Shown piece after piece: positions 8,098-17,306 of a stretch of 64,000 nt of DNA (position 1 is the first letter of the stretch; the number at the start of each line of letters is the position of its first letter). Source of the stretch: JAQBQB01 sp963757185 (lineage in GTDB: Bacteria; Gemmatimonadota; Gemmatimonadetes; Gemmatimonadales; Gemmatimonadaceae). Both the position numbers and the translations under genes were made by a program. The stretch covers positions 372,001-436,000 of the forward strand of contig CAVWQI010000005.1 of NCBI GenBank assembly GCA_963757185.1, given 5' to 3'. The notes under the pieces were generated by a model that ran no database searches, was not told the DNA's origin, and saw nothing but the letters and a program-made list of their open reading frames with translations.

Positions 8098-10749
8098 TCA
8101 GTCCGTCCTGAGCGCCATCGCCGGATCGGCTCGGCTCGCCCTGCGCGCCGGAATCCACGCCGCGATCGCACTCGTCGCGGCGAGAATGAGGGCAACGGCG
8201 GCGATGGTCGCCGGATCGGTCGGCGTGACGCCGAAGAGAAGTGAGGACATCGCGCGCGTCGACAGCAGAGAGATCACCGCGCCAACGACGAGTCCTACGG
8301 CCGTGAGGCGCAATCCCTGTCGCACGACGAGCCAGCGCACCGAGCTGGCTTGCGCGCCGAGCGCGATGCGGATCCCCATCTCGCGCGTGCGATTGCGCGA
8401 CGTCTGCGCGAGGACGCCGTACACCCCGACGACCGACAGCACGAGCCCGATCATCGCGAAACCGAGAAGGAGCGTCGTGAGGAACCGCGCCCGCGCCAGC
8501 GACCGGCCGCGGAGCTCCTCCATGGTCTGCGTCGCGAGCGGCGCGATCGTCGGATCGAGATCACGAAGCGCGGCGCGCACCGACGACGCGAGCGACGCCG
8601 GCTCACCCTTCGTGCGCAACAAGAGCACCATATAGTTGGACGGCTCTTGCGCCTCGGCATGAAACGCTTCGATGCGCGGCGCGACGTCGAGGGCGTCGAC
8701 GTGCTCGTTTCCCACGACGCCGATGATCGTGTACCAGGTCGACGTCGGCGTGATCACCTTGGCGAATGTGATCCGCTGGCCGACCGGATCTTCTCCCTTG
8801 AAGTACGAAGTCGCTAGCGCCTCGTTGATGACGAGCACCGGCGTCGAACCCTCACGATCCTCAGCGGAGAAAGCGCGGCCGCGCAGCACCGGCACCTTCA
8901 TCGTCGTGAAGTAGCTCCTCGACACCGTGCGGTTGCCGATCTCGGTGCCGTATCCCCCTTCGGGTCGGCCGTACGCAATGAAGTCGGTGGTGTACGACGT
9001 CCCGTTGAACGGCACGTTGGACGCGAGCGCCTCGGCCTCGACGCCGGGAATCGCTCGCGCCCTGGCCTCGAGGGCGTTCATGAACCCGTCGACCTTGGTC
9101 GATGTGTCGTACTTCGGGGTGAGTTGGAACGCCGTGGCGAGCACACCGCGCGGATCGAACCCGGGATCGACCTTGCTCACGGCGTAGAAACTCCGCACGA
9201 GCAGCCCCGCGCCTACGGTCATGATGAGCGCGAGCGCTACCTCGCTCACGACGAGCGCGTTGCCCCAGCTCCGGACGCGCGCGCCTTGCGCCGTGCCTCG
9301 GCCCCCGTCCTTGAGCGTGTCGGCCGGGCTCCGTCGCCGCGTCCAGAGCGCCGGTGCCGTGCCAAAGATCAGCGCGCTGCCGAGCGTGATCGCGATGACG
9401 TATACGAGCACCGATCGGTCCAGACCGAAGTCGTGAACGCGGAGCATGTCGGCGGGTTGCAACCGAACGAGGAGCCGCGTCCCAGCCCATCCCGCCCCGA
9501 GACCGCACGCGCCACCGACCACCGAGAGGACGAGGCTTTCGGTCAGCGCTTGCCGGATGAGGCGCGCGCGTCCCGCGCCGAGGGCAAGGCGAAGCGAGAC
9601 TTCGCGCTCACGCCCCGCGGCCTGCACAAGGAGCAGATTGCCGACGTTCGCGCACGCGATCAGTAGTAGAAATGCCACCGACGTGAGCAGAACGAGAAGC
9701 GGCAACCTCGTGTCGCCGACGAGGTAGGCGTGCAGCGGCTGCATCGCGGCACCCATGAACTTGTTCGTCGCGGGGTACTCCGTCTTGAGACGGGCGACGA
9801 CCGCCTGCAGTTGAGCGTTGGCGTGCGCCTCGGTTGCCCCTGGCTTGAGCCGTGCCACCGCGCGCATGTAGTGCGCTCGCCTGAAGCCGATCTCTCCGGT
9901 TTTCGTCTTATCCCATTCGATCGACTGCCATGTGTCGACGCCTTCACGTGGATACTCGAAGCCGGGCGGCATCACGCCGATCACCTCGGCCGTCTGCCCG
10001 TCTATCGTCACCGATTTGCCGACGACGGCGGGGTCGGCGCCGAAGTGCTCACGCCATCCCTTGTCACTAAGCACGACCAGGTGCGTGCCGGTCCTCCACG
10101 TGTCGTCCATCGTGAGCGTACGTCCCAGCGCGGCGCGTACGCCGAGAGTCGAAAAGAAGTTGCCGATCACATACGACGACGACAGAACTTGCGGATCTCC
10201 GCGGCCCGTAAGCGTCGCTCTCCCCAAGCCGTCGACGTACCCCGTGACGTCGGCGAAGTCGGTGACGCCGGCGCGCCAATCGAACAAGTTCGCCGGCGCG
10301 GCCGTCTGGAGGTGCCAATGCTTTTCCGGATTCTCCTCCGTGATGACCATGAGTCGGTCCTGCGCTGGGAACGGCAGCGGTTGCAGAACCACCGCGTCCA
10401 CGGCCGAGAAGATCGCGACGTTGGCCCCGATGCCGAGCGCCAGCGTGATCACCGCGGCGACGCCGAGCGCCGGCGTGCGTCGAAGAGTGCGCAGCGCGAA
10501 CCGCGAGTCGGCGACCGCGTCCTCGAGCCATCGCAGCGGACGCACGTCGCGGTGCTCCTCGCGCACGCGTTGCACGCCGCCAAAGTGCGCGAGGGCGCGT
10601 CGCCGCGCCTCGTCGGGATGCATGCCGAGTTTCACGTTCTTTTCGGTCTCGAGGTCGATGTGAAATCCGATCTCGTCCGACAACGATTGGTCGGCGGCCG
10701 ACGGACGGATCGCGCGAAGCCGGGCGCGAAGGGCGTGTAACAGGCTCAT
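8098..10749 (-). CDS. Orphan MacB/FtsX-type ABC permease (ADOP family)
   Basis: The 883-aa protein starts MSLLHALRARLRA. An N-terminal cytoplasmic region (SLSDEIGFHIDLETEKNV, MHPDEARRRALAHFGG) is typical of ADOP permeases paired with a PadR regulator. A MacB-like periplasmic domain and two FtsX-type blocks follow, each with helices: LGVAAVITLALGIGANVAIFSAVDAV near residue 100, and LLLIACANVGNLLLVQAAGREREVSLRLALGAGR mid-protein. A matching block near the C terminus has REMGIRIALGAQ. No ATPase domain is present and no partner ATPase is in the window. The PadR gene lies 12 bases upstream, so they form an operon. Confidence 0.9.
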   Translation of the reverse strand: MSLLHALRARLRAIRPSAADQSLSDEIGFHIDLETEKNVKLGMHPDEARRRALAHFGGVQRVREEHRDVRPLRWLEDAVADSRFALRTLRRTPALGVAAVITLALGIGANVAIFSAVDAVVLQPLPFPAQDRLMVITEENPEKHWHLQTAAPANLFDWRAGVTDFADVTGYVDGLGRATLTGRGDPQVLSSSYVIGNFFSTLGVRAALGRTLTMDDTWRTGTHLVVLSDKGWREHFGADPAVVGKSVTIDGQTAEVIGVMPPGFEYPREGVDTWQSIEWDKTKTGEIGFRRAHYMRAVARLKPGATEAHANAQLQAVVARLKTEYPATNKFMGAAMQPLHAYLVGDTRLPLLVLLTSVAFLLLIACANVGNLLLVQAAGREREVSLRLALGAGRARLIRQALTESLVLSVVGGACGLGAGWAGTRLLVRLQPADMLRVHDFGLDRSVLVYVIAITLGSALIFGTAPALWTRRRSPADTLKDGGRGTAQGARVRSWGNALVVSEVALALIMTVGAGLLVRSFYAVSKVDPGFDPRGVLATAFQLTPKYDTSTKVDGFMNALEARARAIPGVEAEALASNVPFNGTSYTTDFIAYGRPEGGYGTEIGNRTVSRSYFTTMKVPVLRGRAFSAEDREGSTPVLVINEALATSYFKGEDPVGQRITFAKVITPTSTWYTIIGVVGNEHVDALDVAPRIEAFHAEAQEPSNYMVLLLRTKGEPASLASSVRAALRDLDPTIAPLATQTMEELRGRSLARARFLTTLLLGFAMIGLVLSVVGVYGVLAQTSRNRTREMGIRIALGAQASSVRWLVVRQGLRLTAVGLVVGAVISLLSTRAMSSLLFGVTPTDPATIAAVALILAATSAIAAWIPARRASRADPAMALRTD

Positions 10750-10761
10750 CAATCGATACCG

Positions 10762-11094
10762 TCAGGAAGTCTTGAGGATCAACTCGACCGCGGTCACGTA
10801 GCGCCGCCAGTTGTCGGTCTCCGATCCGACGGCGCGGCGTCCGGACGCCGTGAGGCGGTAGTACTTGCCGCGCCGGTTGTTCTCGGTAGTGCGCCAGTCG
10901 CTGTCGATCCATCCGCGCTGCTCGAGGCGCTGCAGCGCGGGGTACAGCGAGCCCTGGTTCACGTCGAGCACCCCTCGCGAGAACTGCTGAATTCGCGCGC
11001 TGATCCCCCAGCCGTGCATGGGTTCGAGGACGAGCGTCTTCAGGATGAGGAGGTCGAGCGTGCCGCGCAGAACGTCGGATTGGTCGGACGCCAC
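10762..11094 (-). CDS. PadR-family transcriptional regulator
   Basis: The GTG at 11094 is preceded by AAGAGG. The 110-aa protein is a PadR winged helix: LRGTLDLLILKTL, MHGWGISARI, QGSLYPALQRLEQRGWI and KYYRLTASGR. PadR regulators of this short type are regularly found just upstream of ADOP permeases, as here. The promoter region at 11108-11153 carries TGTAG/CTACA inverted repeats overlapping a good promoter, so autorepression and joint control of the permease are likely. The effector is unknown. Confidence 0.92.
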   Translation of the reverse strand: MASDQSDVLRGTLDLLILKTLVLEPMHGWGISARIQQFSRGVLDVNQGSLYPALQRLEQRGWIDSDWRTTENNRRGKYYRLTASGRRAVGSETDNWRRYVTAVELILKTS

Positions 11095-11107
11095 TGGGAG
11101 GCCTCTT

Positions 11108-11153
11108 CTGTAGGGTTTCTACAGAGAATAGGCGCGCTCCTGTAGAAACGCAA
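11108..11153 (-). promoter_or_regulatory. padR promoter with overlapping TGTAG/CTACA operators
   Basis: On the minus strand TTGCGT and TATTCT are spaced by exactly 17 bases (11153-11125) and make a sigma-70-like promoter for padR. CTGTAG-GGTTT-CTACAG (11108-11124) lies just downstream of the -10 element. A further half-site, CTGTAGAAAC (11140-11149), overlaps the -35 and spacer region and pairs with GTTTCTACA at 11115-11123. The layout fits repression by the PadR product. Confidence 0.75.
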
Positions 11154-11206
11154 CAGGAGACGGCCGGGTCGGCCGATCCGCGGGACCGAGTTCTCCTTCG
11201 CGGGCC

Positions 11207-11291
11207 GAACTACTCAACCCAGCTCGTTGCGCGACGGCCCTAGGCCTCTGCGCCCTTCTCTGCGTCTCTGCGTCCCTGCGTTGAGTAGTTC
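11207..11291. repeat. Palindrome-bounded CTCTGCG-rich repeat element (solo copy)
   Basis: Perfect 12-bp inverted repeats, GAACTACTCAAC (11207-11218) and GTTGAGTAGTTC (11280-11291), bound an 85-bp unit. Its interior contains CCTCTGCGCCCTTCTCTGCG followed by further CTCTGCG-like repeats. Similar motifs flank the GxxExxY gene at 49.7-50.3 kb. Confidence 0.7.
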
Positions 11292-11310
11292 AGCATTCCC
11301 CGGGGCGGAC

Positions 11311-11360
11311 AAACGAAACGGCCCGCCGGTGCGCTTGCACCGGCGGGCCGTCTTTCGTTC
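11311..11360. terminator. Bidirectional terminator hairpin downstream of the OmpA-like gene
   Basis: A 15-bp perfect stem (11318-11332 with 11337-11351, arms ACGGCCCGCCGGTGC and its complement) closes a GCTT loop. The flanks read AAACGAA on one side and TCTTTCGTT on the other, so a T-rich tail is present on both strands. It lies just after the stop of the leftward OmpA-like gene. Confidence 0.85.
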
Positions 11361-11378
11361 GCCAATGATGTGGGAGCT

Positions 11379-12062
11379 TTACGGCGTCCCGGCGGGGTTC
11401 GCGAGCGCAACGCTCGTCTGACCCTTGGTCTCGATCACGAACACGGCGCGGCGATTGAGGTCGGCGCCCGGCTGGTCGCCCCACGCCTTCGGCGTGACGA
11501 GGCGCGTCTTGCCATAGCCAACCGTCTCGAGCAGTGCCGGCGACATGCCCTGCGCCGCGAGGTAGTCGGCAACCGACTTCGCGCGACGCTCCGACAGCAC
11601 GAGGTTGTAGCGCGCCGACCCGGCCGGGTCAGCGAAGCCCTCGACCGTCACTTTCGACTGCGGGTAGTACTGCTGAACGACGTGGGCGAAGCGGGTGAGC
11701 GACGCCTGGTCTTCCGGACGAACGGTCGCGTCGTTGAACGCGAAGTTCACGGGCATGTCGAAGTGCAGGCCGTCCTGCATCGCCGTGATCTTGGCGTTGA
11801 AGTCATTGCGCATCGACTGAAGGTCGGTCTTCAGCTGCTGCACGTCGCCCTGCACCAGACCGAGCTGCTGGCGAAGAGCGCTGTCCGTCGACGCGCGCTG
11901 GACTGCTTCGGCGTCGAGCGCGGCTTTCTGCTGGGCCGACGCCTGGGCGAGCGCATCAGCGTTCTGCTGCTGGGCGCGCTTGAGGGCGCCGGTCGTGGCG
12001 CAGCCGCTCAAAAGTGCGATAGTTCCGACCCATCCGAGGATCGATCCGGTATGAAGGCGCAT
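11379..12062 (-). CDS. OmpA-family peptidoglycan-binding outer-membrane lipoprotein
   Basis: The ATG at 12062 is preferred (AGGAG 9 bases upstream) over a GTG two codons earlier. The 227-aa protein starts with a signal peptide and lipobox IALLSGC, so the mature N terminus should be a lipidated Cys. A coiled-coil-like Gln/Ala-rich stretch (KRAQQQNADALAQASAQQ, LRQQLGLVQGDVQQLKTDL) follows. The C-terminal OmpA domain has VTVEGFADPAGSARYNLVLSERRAKSVADYL and a terminal LNRRAVFVI. Such proteins anchor the outer membrane to peptidoglycan. A strong terminator follows the stop. Confidence 0.92.
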   Translation of the reverse strand: MRLHTGSILGWVGTIALLSGCATTGALKRAQQQNADALAQASAQQKAALDAEAVQRASTDSALRQQLGLVQGDVQQLKTDLQSMRNDFNAKITAMQDGLHFDMPVNFAFNDATVRPEDQASLTRFAHVVQQYYPQSKVTVEGFADPAGSARYNLVLSERRAKSVADYLAAQGMSPALLETVGYGKTRLVTPKAWGDQPGADLNRRAVFVIETKGQTSVALANPAGTP

Positions 12063-12375
12063 CTGCACGATCTCCTGTGGTATTGGTTGGCGAACGGTGA
12101 CTCGCAGACGGCTAATCGCAAGAACCGGGCACTACATTGGTGACCACGGTCACAGCCGAAAACCATGTCCGTCCAGCGTTTAGCATTCTTAGAATAGTTC
12201 GTTGCAACGCGCAAGGCGGTGGCGCCACTGAAACTCCGTGATTTTCCTCACGGCACCCCCGGAAACGCGCCGGTTGTGTGCCGGTCGTCACAAAAAACCC
12301 AACCCTCACCCTGTGGATGCTGTCCAACCTCGGTTCGCGGGCCCGCTAAACCCACCGCCATCCGACCGAGGGACA
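12063..12375. other. Intergenic region between divergent ompA-like and ADOP genes
   Basis: These 313 bases hold the divergent promoters. A short dyad GTGAC-CACG-GTCAC lies near 12140. No RNA gene, extra reading frame with a convincing start, or clear sigma-70 pair was recognised. Confidence 0.5.
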
Positions 12376-14784
12376 ATGCAAAGCGGCCAGCTGTGGCAGT
12401 CGATTCGGCGTGACTTGCGCGTGGCGCTCAGGCAGGCGCGAAAGGACCGGACGTTCACCATCGTCGCCCTGGCGACCTTCGCGCTCGGCGTCGGCGCGAA
12501 CGCGGCGATGTTCAGCGTCGTGCGCAGCGTCTTGCTCCGTCCCCTTCCCTACGCGCAGCCGGAGCGCCTCGCGGCAATCTGGCCGACACGAACGATCTCC
12601 AACGCCGAGCTGCTGTACATGCAGCAGCGTGCGGCGAGTTTCGAGTCGGTGGCGGCGTTCAGCCCGGGCTGGGGCGTCGCGATGACGGGGGCCGGCGAGC
12701 CGCGGCAACTCGATGCGGCGCGAGTCTCCACGAATTTCTTCGGCGTGCTTGGCGTCCGCCCGATGCTCGGGCGCGGCTTTCTCGCCGACGAATCGCAGAA
12801 GGGACAGTGGAGCGTGACGGTGCTGAGCCACGCGCTCTGGCTTTCACAGTTCGGGGGCGACAGCGCGGCGGTCGGACGCGTCGTCGACATGGACGGGCAG
12901 CCGTGTCGCATCGTCGGGGTCATGCCCGCGAGCTTCGAGGTTTTTCAGGCGAACGTCGACGCGTGGCTGCCGCTACAGATCGACCCAGCGTCGCCGTTCC
13001 ACACCGGAGCGACCGCGATCGCCTTCGGCCGATTGCGCCGCGGCGCGACGCTGGCGCAGGCGACGCGTGAGCTTTCGGCGCTGGCTCCGCAAATGCGCGC
13101 CGCGTTCAACTACACCGACGACTACGCGCGCGGCGCGACCGTGATCGATTTGCACGAGAGTCTCGTCGGCGACGCGCGGCGTTCGATTCTCGTGCTGTAC
13201 GCCGCCGTGGCCATCCTCGGGCTGATCGCCGTCGTCAACGTCGGCAATCTGCTCCTCGCGCACGCCGCCGGGCGCCGTCGCGAAATGGCTGTGCGTCGCG
13301 CGCTCGGCGCCGCCAAGTCAGCGATCGTGCGCCAGTTGTTGGTGCAGAGTCTCGTGTTGGCGGCGGCGGGGGGAGTCATCGGCGCCGCGGTTGGTGTCGC
13401 CGGAACGCAAGCGCTGCGCGCGCTCCTCGCGGCGTCGCTTCCGCGCGCGGGCGAGATTCACTTGGATGTGGCGGTCATCGCGGCCACGGCGCTCGCGACG
13501 ATCGCCGCGGGAATCGCCTTCGGCATCGGGCCCGCGCTCGTGGCGTCGAGCGTCGATCCGGACGGCGTGCTGCGCGCGAGCGCGTTGGAGGCGGGCGGCC
13601 ATCGCGCCGCGCGGATCCGCCAGTCTCTCGTCGTGGCGCAGGTCTCACTCGCGACGGTGCTCGTCGTCGGAGCGTCGCTCATGGTGGTGTCGCTCTGGCG
13701 CCTCGGACGCGTGGATCTGGGATTCGATCCGAATCGCGTCGCGACGATGTTGATTCAACCATCGAGCGGCCAAGTGCGCGCCGCGGACGCCACGACGTAC
13801 TTCGAGGAGATCGCGCGCCGAGTCGCCGCGCTGCCGGACGTCGAGCGGGTCGGCGCCGCGCAGCACCTGCCGCTCAGCGGGTTCAATTGGAACGGTGACC
13901 TCGACATCGAGAGCCAGCCGGTGGCGGCTACGTCGGCGCACCCGCGCGTCGTCTGGCGATCGGTGATCGGCGACTATTTCGGCGCGATGCGGATTCCGCT
14001 TGTGAGTGGGCGTCTATTCCTGTCGACCGATACGCGCGACGCGCCCGGCGTCGTCCTGATCAACGCGACGATGGCACGGCGCTTCTGGCCGGGTCGAAAT
14101 CCAATCGGCGAGCGAATCAAGTTCGGCAACGGATCGCGCGGCGACTGGGCGACGATCGTCGGCGTTGTAGGGGACGTACGGTCCCAGTCCGCCGACATGC
14201 CCGCGCCCCTCGAGGTGTACCGCCCGAACGCGCAGCAGCGGCTCGTGTTCATGCACTACGTGATTCGCGCACGCGGCAACCCGCTGGCGGCGATGGCGCG
14301 CGTGCGCGCGGCCGTCCGCTCGCTCGATCAAACGGTGCCGATCGCTCAGGTTCGCTCGCTCGAGGAGGTCGCGTCGACGCCGTCGACGACGCGGCGCATG
14401 ATCGCGCGGCTGCTCGCCGCGTTCGCCGCGCTCGGCCTGTTTCTCGGTGCCGTCGGGATCTACGGCGTAGTGGCGTACGGCGTGCGACGCCGCACGCGAG
14501 AGATGGGAATTCGCGCCGCGCTCGGGGCGGTGGAGGGCCGTCTGACGACGATGGTGCTCGGGGAGGGCCTGCGTATGTCGTCGCTCGGCATCGGGATCGG
14601 CGTCGCCGTCGCCGCGGTCGCGACTCGTCCGATGCGCGCGCTGTTGTTCGGCGTCGCCACCGTCGATCCGCTCGTCTACGCGGCGGTGGCGCTCACCCTC
14701 GCGGGCGTCGCGATCGCGGCGTCGCTGGCGCCGGCGCGGCGCGCGGCACGCATCGATCCGGTCGTGGCCCTGCGCTCCGATTGA
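12376..14784 (+). CDS. Orphan MacB/FtsX-type ABC permease (ADOP family), second copy
   Basis: The ATG at 12376 follows GAGGGACA and gives an 802-aa protein starting MQSGQLWQSIRRDLRVALRQ; the longer upstream frame lacks conserved sequence. The two-block ADOP layout is clear: ATFALGVGANAAMFSVVRSVLLRPLPY near the N terminus, VVNVGNLLLAHAAGRRREMAVRRALGAAKS mid-protein, and GIYGVVAYGVRRRTREMGIRAALGAVEG near the C terminus, ending in AARIDPVVALRSD. It lacks the long N-terminal extension of the first copy and has no PadR neighbour. A Ser/Thr kinase gene starts 80 bases downstream on the same strand, so signalling and export may be linked. Confidence 0.9.
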   Translation: MQSGQLWQSIRRDLRVALRQARKDRTFTIVALATFALGVGANAAMFSVVRSVLLRPLPYAQPERLAAIWPTRTISNAELLYMQQRAASFESVAAFSPGWGVAMTGAGEPRQLDAARVSTNFFGVLGVRPMLGRGFLADESQKGQWSVTVLSHALWLSQFGGDSAAVGRVVDMDGQPCRIVGVMPASFEVFQANVDAWLPLQIDPASPFHTGATAIAFGRLRRGATLAQATRELSALAPQMRAAFNYTDDYARGATVIDLHESLVGDARRSILVLYAAVAILGLIAVVNVGNLLLAHAAGRRREMAVRRALGAAKSAIVRQLLVQSLVLAAAGGVIGAAVGVAGTQALRALLAASLPRAGEIHLDVAVIAATALATIAAGIAFGIGPALVASSVDPDGVLRASALEAGGHRAARIRQSLVVAQVSLATVLVVGASLMVVSLWRLGRVDLGFDPNRVATMLIQPSSGQVRAADATTYFEEIARRVAALPDVERVGAAQHLPLSGFNWNGDLDIESQPVAATSAHPRVVWRSVIGDYFGAMRIPLVSGRLFLSTDTRDAPGVVLINATMARRFWPGRNPIGERIKFGNGSRGDWATIVGVVGDVRSQSADMPAPLEVYRPNAQQRLVFMHYVIRARGNPLAAMARVRAAVRSLDQTVPIAQVRSLEEVASTPSTTRRMIARLLAAFAALGLFLGAVGIYGVVAYGVRRRTREMGIRAALGAVEGRLTTMVLGEGLRMSSLGIGIGVAVAAVATRPMRALLFGVATVDPLVYAAVALTLAGVAIAASLAPARRAARIDPVVALRSD

Positions 14785-14864
14785 CGGGAGAAGCCGCCCC
14801 CATCCTCGCGGCGTCCGCACGCGCTTCTTAGCTTCAGCGGCTGTCCTCTCGTCCGACGAGGGAT

Positions 14865-17285
14865 ATGGAGCTACAGGAGCAGCTGCAGGCGGCGTTGGGG
14901 GGCTCGTACACCGTGCAGCGGGAGCTCACACGCGGCGGTATGTCGCGCGTGTTCGTGGCGACGGAAACGGCTCTCGATCGCACCGTCGTGATCAAGGTGA
15001 TCTCGCCGGAACTCGCCGCCGGTGTGTCGGCGACCCGATTCGCGCGCGAGATCCGGCTCGCCGCGTCGCTCCAGCAAGCGAACATCGTTCCACTGCTGTC
15101 AGCCGGCGAATCCGCGGGGCTGCCCTACTACACGATGCCGTTCGTCGCGGGCTTGTCTCTGCGAGAGCGGCTCGGCAAGGTCGGTTCCCTGCCGATTCCG
15201 GAAGCGTTGAGCGTGCTTCGCGACGTCGCACGCGCGCTGGCATACGCGCACGAACGCGGCGTCGTGCATCGCGACATCAAGCCGGACAACGTGCTTCTCT
15301 CCGGCGGAGCCGCCGTCGTCACGGATTTCGGGATCGCCAAGGCGCTCACGGCGGCGCGCACCGAGGCGCACGACACGACGATCACGCAGGCTGGATCGGG
15401 CGTCGGCACGCCGGCTTACATGGCGCCCGAGCAGGCCGCAGGCGATCCGAGCGTCGATCATCGCGCGGACGTGTATGCGTTCGGTTGTTTGGCCTACGAG
15501 CTGCTCACCGGCGAAACCCCGTTCCACGGCCGCCCGATGCACCAGATGCTCGCGGCGCATTTCGCCGAGCCGGCGCCCGCGGTGACGGCGAGGAGAAGCG
15601 ACACACCAGCGGGCCTCGCGAGCCTGGTCGCGCAGTGTCTGGAAAAGGATCCCGCCAGCCGTCCGCAGTCGGGCGCGCAGCTCGTGCAACGGCTGGAAGA
15701 AGTGACGACCACTCCGGCGCGTCCGGTCACCGTCCGTCCCAAGATGAACCGCCGACGTGCGATCTCCGCCGGTGGGGCCGGCATCCTCGCGATTGCCGTC
15801 GTCGCCTACGCGGTGTTCCGCATGCGCGCGATGACGAACGACGCCGCGTCGGCTCGAACGTTGGCCGTACTGCCGTTCGCGAACGTCGGCGGCGACTCGG
15901 CGCAGGAATACTTCGCCGACGGCTTGACGGACGAGCTGTCTACGGTGTTGGGCAAAGTGCCCGGAGTCCAGATCACCGCACGCTCATCGGCGTACAAGTA
16001 CAAGGGCCGCCGCGATCTCGACGCGCGCAGCGTCGGCCGCGCGCTCGCCGCGGAGTACATCGTGCAAGGGAGCGTGCGCCGCGAGGGCGACAGCATTCGT
16101 GTGGCAACCCAGGTCACGCGCTCGGCCGACAACAAAGAGGTCTGGCAGGACAGCTACAACGGCGACGCACGCAACGTCTTCGCGCTCGAAGACAGGATGA
16201 TCAAAGCGGTCACCGGGTCGCTCGGCCCGCGTCTCGGACTGCGCGCCGCGTCCAGCGCCGCGGTTTCACCGGTGCCCGGCCGGGGCGGTAACCAAGGGAC
16301 GGCGAACGCCGAAGCGCACGACGACTACATGCGCGCACGCTTTTTTGTCTTGACGCGCCGGTCGGTGTCGGAAGCGGCGAGTCTGTTTCAGAAGGCGATC
16401 GACAAGGATTCGAATTTCGCGCGGGCGTACGCGGGTCTGGCGGAGACGCTGGAATACCTGCCCTACTACAACGGCGCATCCGCGGCCGATCTCCGCGCTC
16501 GCGTCGAGGCGGCGGCGAATCGCGCGCTGGCGCTCGACAGCGCGCAGGCCGAAGCCCACCTCGCGCTCGGCATGATGCATTCGCACGCGTGGGAGTGGGA
16601 CGTCGCCGGCGACGAGTTTCGGCGCGCGCTCGCCTTGGATCCGACCGACGCGTCGGCGCACACCCAGTACGCGAGGTACCTCATCGCGGTGGGCCGGCCG
16701 CAGGAGGCGCTGACCGAGCTTCGCACCGCGGAACAGCTCGACCCGGTCTCGGCGGTCGCGCCGGCGTGGATGATCAGCGCGAACCTGGCGCTGGGTCGGG
16801 TGGACGAGGCGCTCGCGCAGAGCCAGACCATCTTCGAGATCGACTCGACCGTCCCGCCGGCCATCGACATGTCGGCGTTCGGGTTCGCCGCGGTCAAGCG
16901 CTTCGACGAGGCGCTTCGGCGGCAGCGACATTTTCGCGCGTCCACGCCGCCCTTTTCGGCAAATCTCGCGTTGCTGTACGGACTGGCCGGGATGCGGGAT
17001 TCCGCGCTCCAGATGGCGCGCGAAATGGAAGGCCGTCCGCGAACCTGGGCCAGTGAAATCGTCATCGCTTTCGCATATCTCGGCATCAAGGACACGGCGC
17101 GCGCGCTCGACGGCCTGGAGCGCGCGACGGCGCTTCACGCGATCTGGCCGTCGTACGCCCCGCTGTGCTACTCCCAATTCGACGTTCTGCGCTCGAATCC
17201 ACGTTTCGCCGCGTTGGTCCGTCGCGTCCATCTCGACGAGCAGAAGTTCACGTCGCCGCAGGCATGCCGCGTCCCCGCGCCTTGA
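14865..17285 (+). CDS. Transmembrane Ser/Thr protein kinase with TolB-like and TPR regions
   Basis: The protein is 806 aa. Residues 15-275 are a Hanks-type kinase: a modified glycine loop LTRGGMSRVF, Lys44 in VVIKVI, HRDIKPDNVLL with catalytic Asp137, DFG at 154-156, GTPAYMAPEQ, and DVYAFGCLAYELLTG. One membrane helix lies at about 301-320. Outside, residues 332-450 resemble the TolB N-terminal-like domain seen after kinases or cyclases (LAVLPFANVGGDSAQEYFADGLTDELSTVL, YIVQGSVRREGDSIRV). Residues about 480-730 are TPR-like helices. It is probably a membrane receptor kinase sensing through its C-terminal half. It follows an ADOP permease. Confidence 0.9.
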   Translation: MELQEQLQAALGGSYTVQRELTRGGMSRVFVATETALDRTVVIKVISPELAAGVSATRFAREIRLAASLQQANIVPLLSAGESAGLPYYTMPFVAGLSLRERLGKVGSLPIPEALSVLRDVARALAYAHERGVVHRDIKPDNVLLSGGAAVVTDFGIAKALTAARTEAHDTTITQAGSGVGTPAYMAPEQAAGDPSVDHRADVYAFGCLAYELLTGETPFHGRPMHQMLAAHFAEPAPAVTARRSDTPAGLASLVAQCLEKDPASRPQSGAQLVQRLEEVTTTPARPVTVRPKMNRRRAISAGGAGILAIAVVAYAVFRMRAMTNDAASARTLAVLPFANVGGDSAQEYFADGLTDELSTVLGKVPGVQITARSSAYKYKGRRDLDARSVGRALAAEYIVQGSVRREGDSIRVATQVTRSADNKEVWQDSYNGDARNVFALEDRMIKAVTGSLGPRLGLRAASSAAVSPVPGRGGNQGTANAEAHDDYMRARFFVLTRRSVSEAASLFQKAIDKDSNFARAYAGLAETLEYLPYYNGASAADLRARVEAAANRALALDSAQAEAHLALGMMHSHAWEWDVAGDEFRRALALDPTDASAHTQYARYLIAVGRPQEALTELRTAEQLDPVSAVAPAWMISANLALGRVDEALAQSQTIFEIDSTVPPAIDMSAFGFAAVKRFDEALRRQRHFRASTPPFSANLALLYGLAGMRDSALQMAREMEGRPRTWASEIVIAFAYLGIKDTARALDGLERATALHAIWPSYAPLCYSQFDVLRSNPRFAALVRRVHLDEQKFTSPQACRVPAP

Positions 17286-17306
17286 AGGAACACGCGGTTG
17301 CCGCAA

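Noticed and set aside
9124..10740. Long reading frames opposite the first ADOP permease
   Set aside because: They show the Arg/His-rich composition of antisense frames; the permease on the other strand has clear family motifs.
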